A stretch of 8,091 bases of DNA from an uncultured Ruminococcus sp. (GTDB taxonomy: Bacteria > Bacillota > Clostridia > Oscillospirales > Ruminococcaceae). The position numbers and the translations under genes are program-made. Shown here in pieces: positions 1-6,496 of this stretch (its first letter is position 1; each line of letters opens with the position of its first letter). The notes beneath the pieces are model-generated. The model was not told the DNA's origin. It was given only the letters and a program-made list of their open reading frames with translations, and made no database searches. The stretch is from positions 1 to 8,091 of the forward strand of contig CALCRR010000380.1 of the NCBI GenBank assembly GCA_937894495.1, given 5' to 3'.

Positions 1-27
1 TTTTGCGAAATGCCCGGACAGCTTATA

Positions 28-49
28 CCGCTGCCAGCGGGTTATTTTT
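28..49 (+). terminator. Possible intrinsic terminator for a gene left of the window
   Basis: A short GC stem CCGCT/AGCGG with a 3-nt loop (28-40) is followed on the plus strand by GTTATTTTT. It would end a plus-strand gene arriving from outside the window. The stem is only 5 bp, so this is weak. Confidence 0.3.
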
Positions 50-60
50 ATAAAATTTTT

Positions 61-87
61 CCGAGGGCGGCTCGTCACCGACCTCGG
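61..87 (-). terminator. Hairpin just after the large DUF3849/YodL gene
   Basis: The stem CCGAGG/CCTCGG is extended inward by CGG/CCG across one mismatch, with a 7-nt loop. It lies 7 bp past the stop codon of the large minus-strand gene. On the minus strand it is followed by AAAAATTTTAT rather than a clean T run, so termination may be imperfect. The plus-strand side is also AT-rich. Confidence 0.5.
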
Positions 88-94
88 ATATTCT

Positions 95-3000
95 TTATTT
101 CCTCTTGGGCTTTTTCTGTGCAGCAGCTTTCTTCTGCTCGTCCTGCTTCTGTTCGCGTTCGGGAGCGTTCTTAAACTCCGACAGTTCCTTGAAGCCAAAA
201 CTGTCCACATAGTAAGGCTTATCTTTTATCACCACAACGTCCGATACGGACAAGCTATGTCCCTTGAAATCGGCAGGACGTTCCATATTGAACTTGGTGT
301 AGAGAGCTTCAAGCTGCTCACCAATGGTGCTGCCAGCCTGCTCAAACTCCGTAAAGTCACCTTCATACATCTTGTCATAGGTAGAAATGTCGGGAGATTT
401 GCACTGCTCCGTAAGACTATCAAGACTGATGAAACGTATCTCTCTTGTTTCAGCAGACATTTTAAGCTGATAGATCTCGAATGTAGGCTTGTCCCTCGGA
501 GGTGTTGGCGGTGCGGGGGCGGCTATTGCCGACTTTAATGCCTCATTGCACTTAAAATAATCGCCGTAGCACAGAATACCCGTCTGGGTATATGTACCTT
601 CCTTCTCATCAAGGGTGTACTTGGTGAGCATATGAGTGGAATCGGACTTGTCATCACACTTTTCAATGCGGTACTGTGTTTTCAGAAGGCCTTGACTTGG
701 CTCATACATTTTAGCAGATATTTCATCAATAGTCTGCGGGTGGACAAGCTCCACATGAGCCTGTGTCTTGCGCTGGTCATACACATCAAGCAGAGCCGTC
801 TTTGCTTCTGCCACCGAAGGAATGTTATCCTTGACAACTGTAACGATTCCGTCCGCAGCTATGCCGACCACAGCATACTTATTGTTATTATTCTGGCGCA
901 CTCCGTAATACTCCGTAGGCAGCTCTGCCACACCTGCCGTTGCAAGCCTGCGCTCGTGAGCTTCCTTGAAACGGGCATACTCCTGCTCATTTTCGTGGGC
1001 ATAGGTCTTTTCCTGCATGAGCGCATAGACCTCCGGTGTCATATCGCCGTCACCGGGCATACCCATAGCGTCGATATAATGAGCGTTGATCTTCGTGACC
1101 TTCTTGTAGAAATCATCGGCGGAAAGCCCCGACTCCTTCTGCTCCCGGTCATATGCGTCATTGTCAAGCCAGCCGATATCCTCTACAAAATACTCGTTTG
1201 CCGAGGTTTCATAATATTTGGTTTCGGGAATACCACGAAAATCATCAGCGATAGTCACCTTCTCAACAGGCAGCAGATACTTGTCCTTGAAATAGTCGGG
1301 CAGCTCTGTTCTTTCCTCAACAACAGCCCTCTCCCTCTGCAAATGGAAGCGCTTGTCGATCAGCTCCTCAAAAAGGTGATTCATTATGACAGGGTGCGTT
1401 TCGGTCAGGAATTTCAGCCTTGTCTTGTCCGAATCGAACATATACTGCCGAGCCATGTCCTTGACCTCTTGGGTGAAGCGCCCGTCATGGTTTTTAAGCT
1501 GAATTGTCGCAGCTACGGTGTACATAGCACGGTCAATACCGAACTTGTCAACCAAATTCTGCACAAACCCCGACAGATTTCTGCTCTCATAAGCCGAGTG
1601 GATATTCTGCTCTATGAAATCCCGACAAACCTGTGAAGCCTTGATACTCGCCTGAAGCTCTGACAGCCGCCCATTCATTTTAGCGTCCATGTATGACTCC
1701 ACAACGATAGGCACCGTCTTGTAGTCGAAAGCAGCATTGGATCGCTGTGGCATATTTGACAGAGAATCAAAAAGTGCGTCGGACAGACTGCCGCCCTGAC
1801 GGGGGATATTATCAAAATCCCCGGTAAAGGGGCGGACATTGCTAAATCCTCCCCTGTCCGCAAAGGCAGGTGCCGCAAATGCCGGCTGATAATTATTCTG
1901 ATTATATCCGCCCTGCTGGTTATTGGCTCGGCTATTCTGCTGATATGACAGCTTGACCTCTGCGACCGCCGCTTCATAACGAGGTATATCTGCCCTATTT
2001 ATGGTGATAGTGGTGCTGTACCCCTTGCGCAGGCCACTGAAACGAACTCCATACTCATTGAGCTTTGCCGCTATGTTATCCGCATGGCGGTTTTTGAGGT
2101 TTCTGTAATACTGCAATTCATTTCGATTGCCAAGCTGCTCATAGGGTGTGTTGCCGATTACATTAGAATTTGTCTGCTGCGGCTGCTGATAGTTATTCTG
2201 TTGTCTTGTGTTCGCAAGATTGCCGACCCTTGTGAGAAGCTGATTAGCTTCACCGGAGATCTGTGCATTACCGACGTTATTGACTACCATGCCAAGATAC
2301 TCGGTAATAGTTCCTATATTGCCTGTCGCCAGATCGTTCTGGATACCCTGCACCGCTTCTTCACGGTTGCGCCCCATATTGCGGTAGCCGTTTGTGTTGT
2401 ATTCATACAGAAAGCTCTCAATATCCTGCGCAAGCTGCTGCGGGTTATCGTTCTGCTGATAGGGAGCATTATTCTGCTGAAAGCCCTGTCTGCCGTTGCG
2501 CTGGTCATACATCTGCTTGACCTTATCCACCGCCTGCTCATACCTCGGAATGTCAGCCGCATTTATGGTAATGGTGGTAGTCCCGCCCTTGATGATACCG
2601 CTGAAACGTACACCGTCAGCTTCAAGCTGCCTTGCGATGTTCTGCGCGTGGCGGGTATTGAGTCCTTTATAATAATGAAGCTGCCCTCTGCCGCCAAGCT
2701 GATCGTAGGGCGTATTGCCGATGATATTGTTATTTCTCTGCTGATAGCCGCCCTGCTGCGGGTAATTCTGCTGATTGTAATTGTCATAAAACTGCTGATT
2801 TCTCACGTTTCCTAAACCTCCCTTGTCGAAATCCAACTCTGCCGAATACTGATACTCGCTGAGTGCGAGCTGTGCCGTGTCCGGGGCATTTCCTATCTGC
2901 TCAAAGCTCTGCGCCCTCACACCGTCAATGAAAACATCAAGTCCCCTGCCCCACATCTCTATCGCTTCCGTCCTCGATACAGGATACAGGTCGGGATTAT

Positions 3001-3478
3001 CCAGAGCTGAAACCACCTGCTTTGGCTCCTTTTCAAGTCCGAACAAGCCGGAGAAGCTCTCTACCTCCTCCCTGTTTTCAGCCATACCCTCTGTACCGTC
3101 TGGATAGAGCAGATAGACAGCCTCGCCCCTGTCATAAGCCGCCAGCGCTTCCTCGGTAGTGTCGATAGGGTCCATGTACTGAAAATCATAACCATAGCTG
3201 TTGCGCTGATTTATGGTGTTGGCGGTATCGTCGATAAGCTTGAACACTGCCCCGATGTCAGTATCCTTTTCAGCCTGCTCCATAATCTTGACGGTATCGC
3301 TTTCCTCGAACACAATGCCGTTCTGCGTTACGATGTCCAGATACATCTCTGCTTTCTGGATATTGGAAAGCTCGTTGTCTTCCATAATTTCATTGACCGT
3401 CAGATCTCGCTTTTTGTATTTGAGCAGTTCCGAGTCGATAGCTGTATAAAGCTGCTTTGAAGCCTCCTGTATGCACAA
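95..3478 (-). CDS. Large DUF3849/YodL-domain protein of conjugative-element type, with duplicated internal module
   Basis: This 1127-residue protein of unknown biochemical role is probably cytoplasmic, with no signal peptide or membrane segment. From the N-terminus it has a helical region (1-150), then two copies of a 74-residue module (about 252-325 and 439-512; 48 of 74 positions identical by eye) set in Gln/Asn/Gly/Tyr-rich linkers. A DUF3849-like region follows (about 588-712, with FGIDRAMYTVAATIQLK, HDGRF and a SHP-like THPVI), then a YodL domain (about 999-1103, with DFKGHSLSVSDVV and YYVDSFGF) and a Lys-rich tail. These domains are typical of large multi-domain proteins in Firmicutes conjugative elements. 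The first codon of the open frame is TTG at 3478 without a clear ribosome-binding site. ATG at 3385 is the alternative and sits 4 nt after the upstream gene's stop, but residues 1-31 look like genuine protein. Domain names rest on remembered family motifs. The function is unassigned. Confidence 0.85.
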   Translation of the reverse strand: MCIQEASKQLYTAIDSELLKYKKRDLTVNEIMEDNELSNIQKAEMYLDIVTQNGIVFEESDTVKIMEQAEKDTDIGAVFKLIDDTANTINQRNSYGYDFQYMDPIDTTEEALAAYDRGEAVYLLYPDGTEGMAENREEVESFSGLFGLEKEPKQVVSALDNPDLYPVSRTEAIEMWGRGLDVFIDGVRAQSFEQIGNAPDTAQLALSEYQYSAELDFDKGGLGNVRNQQFYDNYNQQNYPQQGGYQQRNNNIIGNTPYDQLGGRGQLHYYKGLNTRHAQNIARQLEADGVRFSGIIKGGTTTITINAADIPRYEQAVDKVKQMYDQRNGRQGFQQNNAPYQQNDNPQQLAQDIESFLYEYNTNGYRNMGRNREEAVQGIQNDLATGNIGTITEYLGMVVNNVGNAQISGEANQLLTRVGNLANTRQQNNYQQPQQTNSNVIGNTPYEQLGNRNELQYYRNLKNRHADNIAAKLNEYGVRFSGLRKGYSTTITINRADIPRYEAAVAEVKLSYQQNSRANNQQGGYNQNNYQPAFAAPAFADRGGFSNVRPFTGDFDNIPRQGGSLSDALFDSLSNMPQRSNAAFDYKTVPIVVESYMDAKMNGRLSELQASIKASQVCRDFIEQNIHSAYESRNLSGFVQNLVDKFGIDRAMYTVAATIQLKNHDGRFTQEVKDMARQYMFDSDKTRLKFLTETHPVIMNHLFEELIDKRFHLQRERAVVEERTELPDYFKDKYLLPVEKVTIADDFRGIPETKYYETSANEYFVEDIGWLDNDAYDREQKESGLSADDFYKKVTKINAHYIDAMGMPGDGDMTPEVYALMQEKTYAHENEQEYARFKEAHERRLATAGVAELPTEYYGVRQNNNNKYAVVGIAADGIVTVVKDNIPSVAEAKTALLDVYDQRKTQAHVELVHPQTIDEISAKMYEPSQGLLKTQYRIEKCDDKSDSTHMLTKYTLDEKEGTYTQTGILCYGDYFKCNEALKSAIAAPAPPTPPRDKPTFEIYQLKMSAETREIRFISLDSLTEQCKSPDISTYDKMYEGDFTEFEQAGSTIGEQLEALYTKFNMERPADFKGHSLSVSDVVVIKDKPYYVDSFGFKELSEFKNAPEREQKQDEQKKAAAQKKPKRK
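1943..2164 (-). repeat. Second copy of a 74-residue internal module
   Basis: Encodes residues about 439-512 of the large protein. It shares with the first copy the blocks IGNTPY, YGVRFSG (first copy DGVRFSG), TTITIN and ADIPRYE. The flanks are Gln/Asn-rich. The copies differ at many conservative sites, so the duplication is old rather than recent. Confidence 0.8.
2504..2725 (-). repeat. First copy of a 74-residue internal module
   Basis: Encodes residues about 252-325 of the large protein. The pattern is NxIGNTPYxQLG, a basic helix with RHAxNIA, GVRFSG, KG, TTITIN and ADIPRYExAV. This suggests a small alpha/beta domain used twice. About 113 residues separate it from the second copy, including a helical stretch with EEAVQGIQNDLATGNIGTI. 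Confidence 0.8.
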
Positions 3479-4175
3479 TTTTATTCATCGTTCTAATTGA
3501 TCTGTTTATTGCAGTCTTTGTAACTCCCTCAATTACTGCCATTTCATCGACTGACAAGCCATAAACATAATACAGAAGCGATCTTCTATACAATTCTTCA
3601 CTTCTTGGAAGCATTATATCTTTCATCCACAGTGCAGCAATAATGCCCTGAGTATTGCTGTCAGTATAGATACCATATTGCTCCCCACATTGTGATTCAT
3701 CAAAACAACAGTTTATTAAATGTCTTGAATTGCTTACTCTCTGAGCGTGATCCTCCCTCTTATTCTTCATAAGCTCCTCATAAACCTTACGGCTGACCTC
3801 GCAGTATTCTTCATTACTGCAATTATCAGGATAAAAATCCGAAAGCTTTATTCTTACCGCATCGTTCCCGGCTGCATTCTGGTATTCATTTTCAAGCTCC
3901 TTGTATTTCAGAAGCTCCTCATATATCTCAACAGGAACATCTTCATCATCGTTCTCATCGGGCTCGGCTCCCTCTGCAATTTTCTTTAAGCTAATGAGCA
4001 TATTATATGTTCTAACATCAAGCTCGGTGTACTCCTTTGGGGAGCAGAGGCAGGGGTAGAAATCCTTTGTTCTGACAATTATCTTTCTGCCGTTATCCCT
4101 TGTTTCGATGATATACTGCTTGTCAACGATCTCGCTGTTTATCCTTACATTTGTATCCTTGATAATGCTGTTCAT
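3390..4175 (-). CDS. Sigma-70 region-4-like regulator with two DFYP motifs
   Basis: A 261-residue protein. The start is ATG 4175, placed 9 nt after GGAGG (4185-4189), which beats the upstream in-frame ATG at 4229. Two related segments come first: KDFYPCLCSPKEYTEL (about 37-52) and SDFYPDNCSNEEYCEV (about 112-127), separated by an acidic stretch. A C-terminal helix-turn-helix (about 193-233, LYRRSLLYYVYGLSVDEMAV then TKTAINRSIR) resembles sigma-70 region 4 in the short sigma-like proteins of Firmicutes conjugative elements. No convincing region 2 (core/-10 binding) is seen, so it may be a DNA-binding regulator rather than a true sigma factor. Its last 29 codons overlap the large downstream gene in another frame. 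Two terminators upstream imply its own promoter, which I could not place. Confidence 0.75.
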   Translation of the reverse strand: MNSIIKDTNVRINSEIVDKQYIIETRDNGRKIIVRTKDFYPCLCSPKEYTELDVRTYNMLISLKKIAEGAEPDENDDEDVPVEIYEELLKYKELENEYQNAAGNDAVRIKLSDFYPDNCSNEEYCEVSRKVYEELMKNKREDHAQRVSNSRHLINCCFDESQCGEQYGIYTDSNTQGIIAALWMKDIMLPRSEELYRRSLLYYVYGLSVDEMAVIEGVTKTAINRSIRTMNKIVHTGGFKAALYSYRLGTAQIQKARSDGQ

Positions 4176-4184
4176 AATGTAATT

Positions 4185-4189
4185 CCTCC
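4185..4189 (-). promoter_or_regulatory. Ribosome-binding site deciding the start at 4175
   Basis: GGAGG on the minus strand, 9 nt before ATG 4175. The other in-frame ATG at 4229 has no such site, so this fixes the start of the sigma-like gene. Confidence 0.85.
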
Positions 4190-4285
4190 GTTTTGAAATT
4201 AAAGTTTTGATTTTTTCAGGTCGTATCAAAACGGAATATCAAGGATATTTAGCTGTCTGACACAGCCATTTGCTCTGTATAAGCA

Positions 4286-4327
4286 TAAAAAAAGTCCCTT
4301 CCACGAGCAAATGCCGTGAAAGGGACT
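4286..4327 (-). terminator. Strong intrinsic terminator
   Basis: The stem is AGTCCCTTnCACG/CGTGnAAGGGACT (4293-4305 with 4315-4327), 12 of 13 positions paired, with a 9-nt loop. On the minus strand it is followed by seven T. It insulates the sigma-like gene from the operon upstream. The loop is complementary to 4267-4275, just downstream on the same strand. Confidence 0.85.
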
Positions 4328-4368
4328 CAAACGCAGTACGAAAGACCGAGCATAGTGCTTGTAGACAC

Positions 4369-4444
4369 AAAAAAGCGCCGCAGAAATGAACGGATACAGA
4401 CAGCCTATACGCTATCTATTATCCATTCTCTTTCGCACGGCGCT
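4369..4444 (-). terminator. Long-stem intrinsic terminator of the ImmA/Com-like operon
   Basis: The outer stem AGCGCCG/CGGCGCT (4374-4380 with 4438-4444) encloses a second, imperfect stem (GAAATGAACGGATA with TATCCATTCTCTTTC). The minus strand then has six T. It ends the minus-strand operon about 75 bp after the 4519 stop. Together with the terminator at 4286 it forms a tandem pair. Nothing else was found in 4176-4518 (about 340 bp), where no credible gene is open. Confidence 0.8.
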
Positions 4445-4518
4445 GTGTCAGCTATACTGCACCCACTCGATTTGAAATCGTAATGAAATATTCTATTGTA
4501 ACTGTTCTATCGGAAATG

Positions 4519-4728
4519 CTACCCGATCATTCTCTTTGCCGCTTCCTCTGTGGGAAACAGCCTGTTTTCTCTTAGCCGGACCCCGCCCGGACTGTCGGCA
4601 AACCGCAGCGTATATAGGCCGCCGCCAAACCTTAAGACCACACATTGCCTGATGAAGCGAACACTCTCTATAATGTAAACAGTATCTCCCGATCTGTACC
4701 TTATTCTCATGATATGTTCATCTCCCAT
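4519..4728 (-). CDS. Small conserved-looking protein, function unknown
   Basis: A 69-residue protein if ATG 4728 is used, or 63 residues from ATG 4710, which has GGGAG about 11 nt upstream. The second start begins MRIRYRSGDTVYIIE. The body looks like a small beta-rich (SH3-like) fold: alternating hydrophobic strands, FGGGLYTLRF, then RENRLFPTEEAAKRMI. I recall similar short proteins in mobile regions of gut Firmicutes but cannot name the family. It follows the Com-like gene by 8 bp and precedes a terminator, so it is the third gene of the operon. The choice of start is open. Confidence 0.65.
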   Translation of the reverse strand: MGDEHIMRIRYRSGDTVYIIESVRFIRQCVVLRFGGGLYTLRFADSPGGVRLRENRLFPTEEAAKRMIG

Positions 4729-4736
4729 CTTCGTTT

Positions 4737-5012
4737 TTATTGCAGAGCCACTCTCTCCGCAACTGTGGTTATCGTTATATATAAGCTGTGACGCGCTGTC
4801 TTGTAGTCCTGAAAGTCCAGAACATTAAGCTCTCTGCATTTCGGACACTGCATTTCAAACATTCCCGACTTTAACTCCGGGAACACCTTGAACAACAGGA
4901 AATGACAGTTAGGACAGCGAACATCCCTTTTTGCCAGATCAATCGTGAGCTGCTTTCTTAAATCGAGGGTATATCTCACGCTGTCGGTCATATATGTTAC
5001 AAAGTTTTTCAT
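4737..5012 (-). CDS. Com-like zinc-ribbon protein
   Basis: A 91-residue protein. The central part has VRCPNCHFLLFKVF (Cys33, Cys36) and EMQCPKCRELNVLDF (Cys56, Cys59), a four-cysteine zinc ribbon. The spacing and the pattern CPxCxxLL...CPxCxxLN match the phage Mu Com family. In Mu, Com binds mRNA and opens the ribosome-binding site of mom. Here an RNA- or DNA-binding role is only inferred. It is longer than typical Com (about 60 residues) because of N- and C-terminal extensions. ATG 5012 overlaps the stop of the upstream protease gene (ATGA), and GAGG/AGGG lies inside that gene's end, so translation is probably coupled. No mom gene is visible. Confidence 0.75.
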   Translation of the reverse strand: MKNFVTYMTDSVRYTLDLRKQLTIDLAKRDVRCPNCHFLLFKVFPELKSGMFEMQCPKCRELNVLDFQDYKTARHSLYITITTVAERVALQ

Positions 5013-5710
5013 ATCGCCCTGACCTCACTCTGAAAGGCAAGGCGGAGAAACTCGGATACATTATGCTTTTCGAGCAGGTCAAGGTCATAGAGCCTGCCGA
5101 CAAGCATATCATAAGAAACTTTAAGGTATTTAGCCATTTCTGCAAGCCTTATCTTATCCTCGGCTATAAATATGCCCTCACCATAGACCTTTATATTATC
5201 ATATCCAAACATATCCCGGTAAACATCTGTAACCAGTTCTTTGGGAAGAAGCAGCACAGCGGAGCCGACATCAGCTCTCCACTCACGCTTTTTCATCATT
5301 TCCATATACTTGCTATACTCCATAGAGCCGTCATTCATCATAAGTATCTCAATAGGATAGGCATTGACAATGCTGTCTATGTAGTGCATAAGCTCATGCG
5401 CAAGGACTTCCCTGCGCTTAATATGATCGTTCTTCAGACGTATATCCAGAAGTATAGTGTTTTTGGGAAAGACATAGTTAATTTTCTTGTTACCTATAAC
5501 AACGTCGATTCCCACATGACCGTTTGAGGTATATCCAAAAGGCTCTGCCTCCTCATTTGCAAAGCGGACATAGTAAACGGTCAGCTTAAAGAATTTGCAA
5601 GCCAATGACGCTACATCGACCGGCTCGGTCATTCTTTCCCCATTCATAAAAGAGTAGATTATCTCCTCACAGACCGCATTGATCCTGGCTTTCGTAAACT
5701 CAAAATTCAA
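5009..5710 (-). CDS. ImmA/IrrE-family (M78) metalloprotease-like protein
   Basis: A 233-residue protein counted from TTG 5710, preceded by AAAGGA at a 7-nt spacing. The open frame reaches TTG 5767, but that codon has no ribosome-binding site. The zinc motif HELMH is at about 105-109, and Glu143 in REWRADVGSAVLLLP is the likely third ligand, as in ImmA/IrrE (ExxAD...A..LL). In ICEBs1, ImmA cleaves the repressor ImmR. Here the target is unknown and no repressor gene is in this operon. A C-terminal helical region (about 183-233) includes a motif like LAEMAKYLKVSYDMLVGRL, typical of the family's tail. It is the first gene of a three-gene minus operon, divergent from a second repressor/protease pair. 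The family call is secure; the partner is not. Confidence 0.85.
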   Translation of the reverse strand: MNFEFTKARINAVCEEIIYSFMNGERMTEPVDVASLACKFFKLTVYYVRFANEEAEPFGYTSNGHVGIDVVIGNKKINYVFPKNTILLDIRLKNDHIKRREVLAHELMHYIDSIVNAYPIEILMMNDGSMEYSKYMEMMKKREWRADVGSAVLLLPKELVTDVYRDMFGYDNIKVYGEGIFIAEDKIRLAEMAKYLKVSYDMLVGRLYDLDLLEKHNVSEFLRLAFQSEVRAI

Positions 5711-5717
5711 CTTCCAT

Positions 5718-5723
5718 TCCTTT
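5718..5723 (-). promoter_or_regulatory. Ribosome-binding site favouring the TTG start at 5710
   Basis: AAAGGA on the minus strand, 7 nt before TTG 5710. The upstream alternative TTG 5767 is preceded only by A/T-rich sequence. This supports a non-ATG start and a shorter protein. Confidence 0.6.
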
Positions 5724-5843
5724 CTATTGAACCGAAGGCAGCTACGGGGATAACCGCCAGCGTTCAAATTTTTATTGATATATTTTAGATAATTATTGTT
5801 GTCTGAGACCTCAACGGATAACTGGGGGCTTTCGACAGATATA

Positions 5844-5872
5844 ATATTAGCACATCAAGTACACTTTGTCAA
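5844..5872 (-). promoter_or_regulatory. Promoter of the ImmA/Com-like operon
   Basis: On the minus strand there is TTGACA (5867-5872), a 17-nt spacer and TAATAT (5844-5849), close to the sigma-A consensus. Overlapping CACTT/AAGTG and AAGTGTACTT symmetries cover the -35 and spacer, suggesting a repressor site. The leader to the TTG start is about 125 nt and holds no other gene. Confidence 0.8.
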
Positions 5873-5878
5873 GTGCAT

Positions 5879-5935
5879 ATCAGAAATTTTGTTTGTTCAC
5901 ACAAAAAAGTGAATTTAAAAAATTTTCTTTCTGAT
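5879..5935. promoter_or_regulatory. Central dyad between the divergent promoters
   Basis: ATCAGAAA (5879-5886) is mirrored by TTTCTGAT (5928-5935), with an inner TTCAC/GTGAA pair. The whole stretch is strongly AT-rich and lies between the two outward promoters. It could be a binding site shared by both operons, or intrinsically bent DNA. Confidence 0.45.
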
Positions 5936-5964
5936 TATTCCTCCAAAAAATCCCAAAGCAGGCA

Positions 5965-6048
5965 AACTGTCCAATAAAATGCATTGACAAATCAAATCAC
6001 TTGTGCTATTATATTTAAGGACAGTTCACTCCAAAATGCGAACTGTTC
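5965..6048. promoter_or_regulatory. Candidate operator half-sites around the XRE promoter
   Basis: Three related half-sites are visible: AACTGTCC (5965-5972), GGACAGTTC (6019-6027) and GAACTGTTC (6040-6048). The first is the exact reverse complement of GGACAGTT. The second and third form a 7-bp perfect inverted repeat with a 12-nt gap. They flank the -35 and start region of the XRE promoter, as expected for autoregulation. Binding by the XRE protein is inferred. Confidence 0.55.
5984..6012 (+). promoter_or_regulatory. Promoter of the XRE/ImmA pair
   Basis: TTGACA (5984-5989), a 17-nt spacer and TATTAT (6007-6012) are near consensus. The expected transcript start is about 6019, inside a candidate operator. 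The leader to ATG 6083 is about 65 nt. Confidence 0.85.
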
Positions 6049-6082
6049 AAGAAATCACCCACTTAAACACGGAGGAAACAAT

Positions 6083-6478
6083 ATGACGTTTGGTGAAAAA
6101 CTAAAACTGGTACGAACAGGTGCAGAAGAACGGCAGGAGGATCTCGGAGAATCCATAGGAATTACCAAGAGGACAATTATCCTGTATGAGCAGGGAGAGC
6201 GCACACCGAGGGACGACAAGGTATATGAAGCTCTCTCAAAGCACTACAACACGCCTGTTGAGTTCTGGAAAGAGGATAAAGAGGACGATCCTGATAAAAT
6301 AGAGGAGTATTCCCGTTACAGAAAAACAAGAAATGCTGCAAGGAAGCTTATTGATGACGCACAGGGCTTATTTGCAGGCGGCTCACTTTCCGATGAGGAC
6401 AAGTACAAGGTCATAAAGGCTTTGGAGCAGACCTTCTGGAAGATCGAGGAGAAGATAGACGGCAATCCATTTGACTGA
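6083..6478 (+). CDS. XRE-family transcriptional repressor (ImmR-like)
   Basis: A 131-residue protein. ATG 6083 is preceded by GGAGG at 6071-6075. An in-frame ATG-less extension upstream runs through the promoter and is rejected. Residues about 1-60 form a Cro/cI helix-turn-helix: FGEKLKLVR, then EDLGESIGITKRTIILYEQG, ERTPRDD and ALSKHYNTPVEFW. An acidic linker (KEDKEDDPDK) and a helical tail follow. It probably represses its own promoter and possibly the divergent one. The next gene, 18 bp on, encodes an ImmA-type protease. The pair matches ImmR/ImmA-type modules, in which the protease relieves repression after DNA damage or cell signalling. The actual target genes in this element are not shown by the sequence. 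Confidence 0.9.
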   Translation: MTFGEKLKLVRTGAEERQEDLGESIGITKRTIILYEQGERTPRDDKVYEALSKHYNTPVEFWKEDKEDDPDKIEEYSRYRKTRNAARKLIDDAQGLFAGGSLSDEDKYKVIKALEQTFWKIEEKIDGNPFD

Positions 6479-6496
6479 CGCGGAGGATAGGAACAG

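Noticed and set aside
632..1636. A 334-codon plus-strand open frame.
   Set aside because: It lies wholly inside the large minus-strand gene, whose product has recognisable domains. The plus-strand product has no domain, and no ribosome-binding site fits.
2084..2815. A 243-codon plus-strand open frame with a very hydrophobic product.
   Set aside because: It is an antisense shadow of the Gln/Asn-rich repeat region; CAG/CAA/AAC codons read backwards give Leu/Val/Ile.
4994..5527. A 177-codon plus-strand open frame.
   Set aside because: It is antisense to the M78 protease gene, which has the HELMH motif, a ribosome-binding site and a promoter.
5984..6082. N-terminal extension of the XRE protein from 5984.
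   Set aside because: It would start at the -35 box itself and run through the promoter. GGAGG before ATG 6083 gives a normal XRE start.
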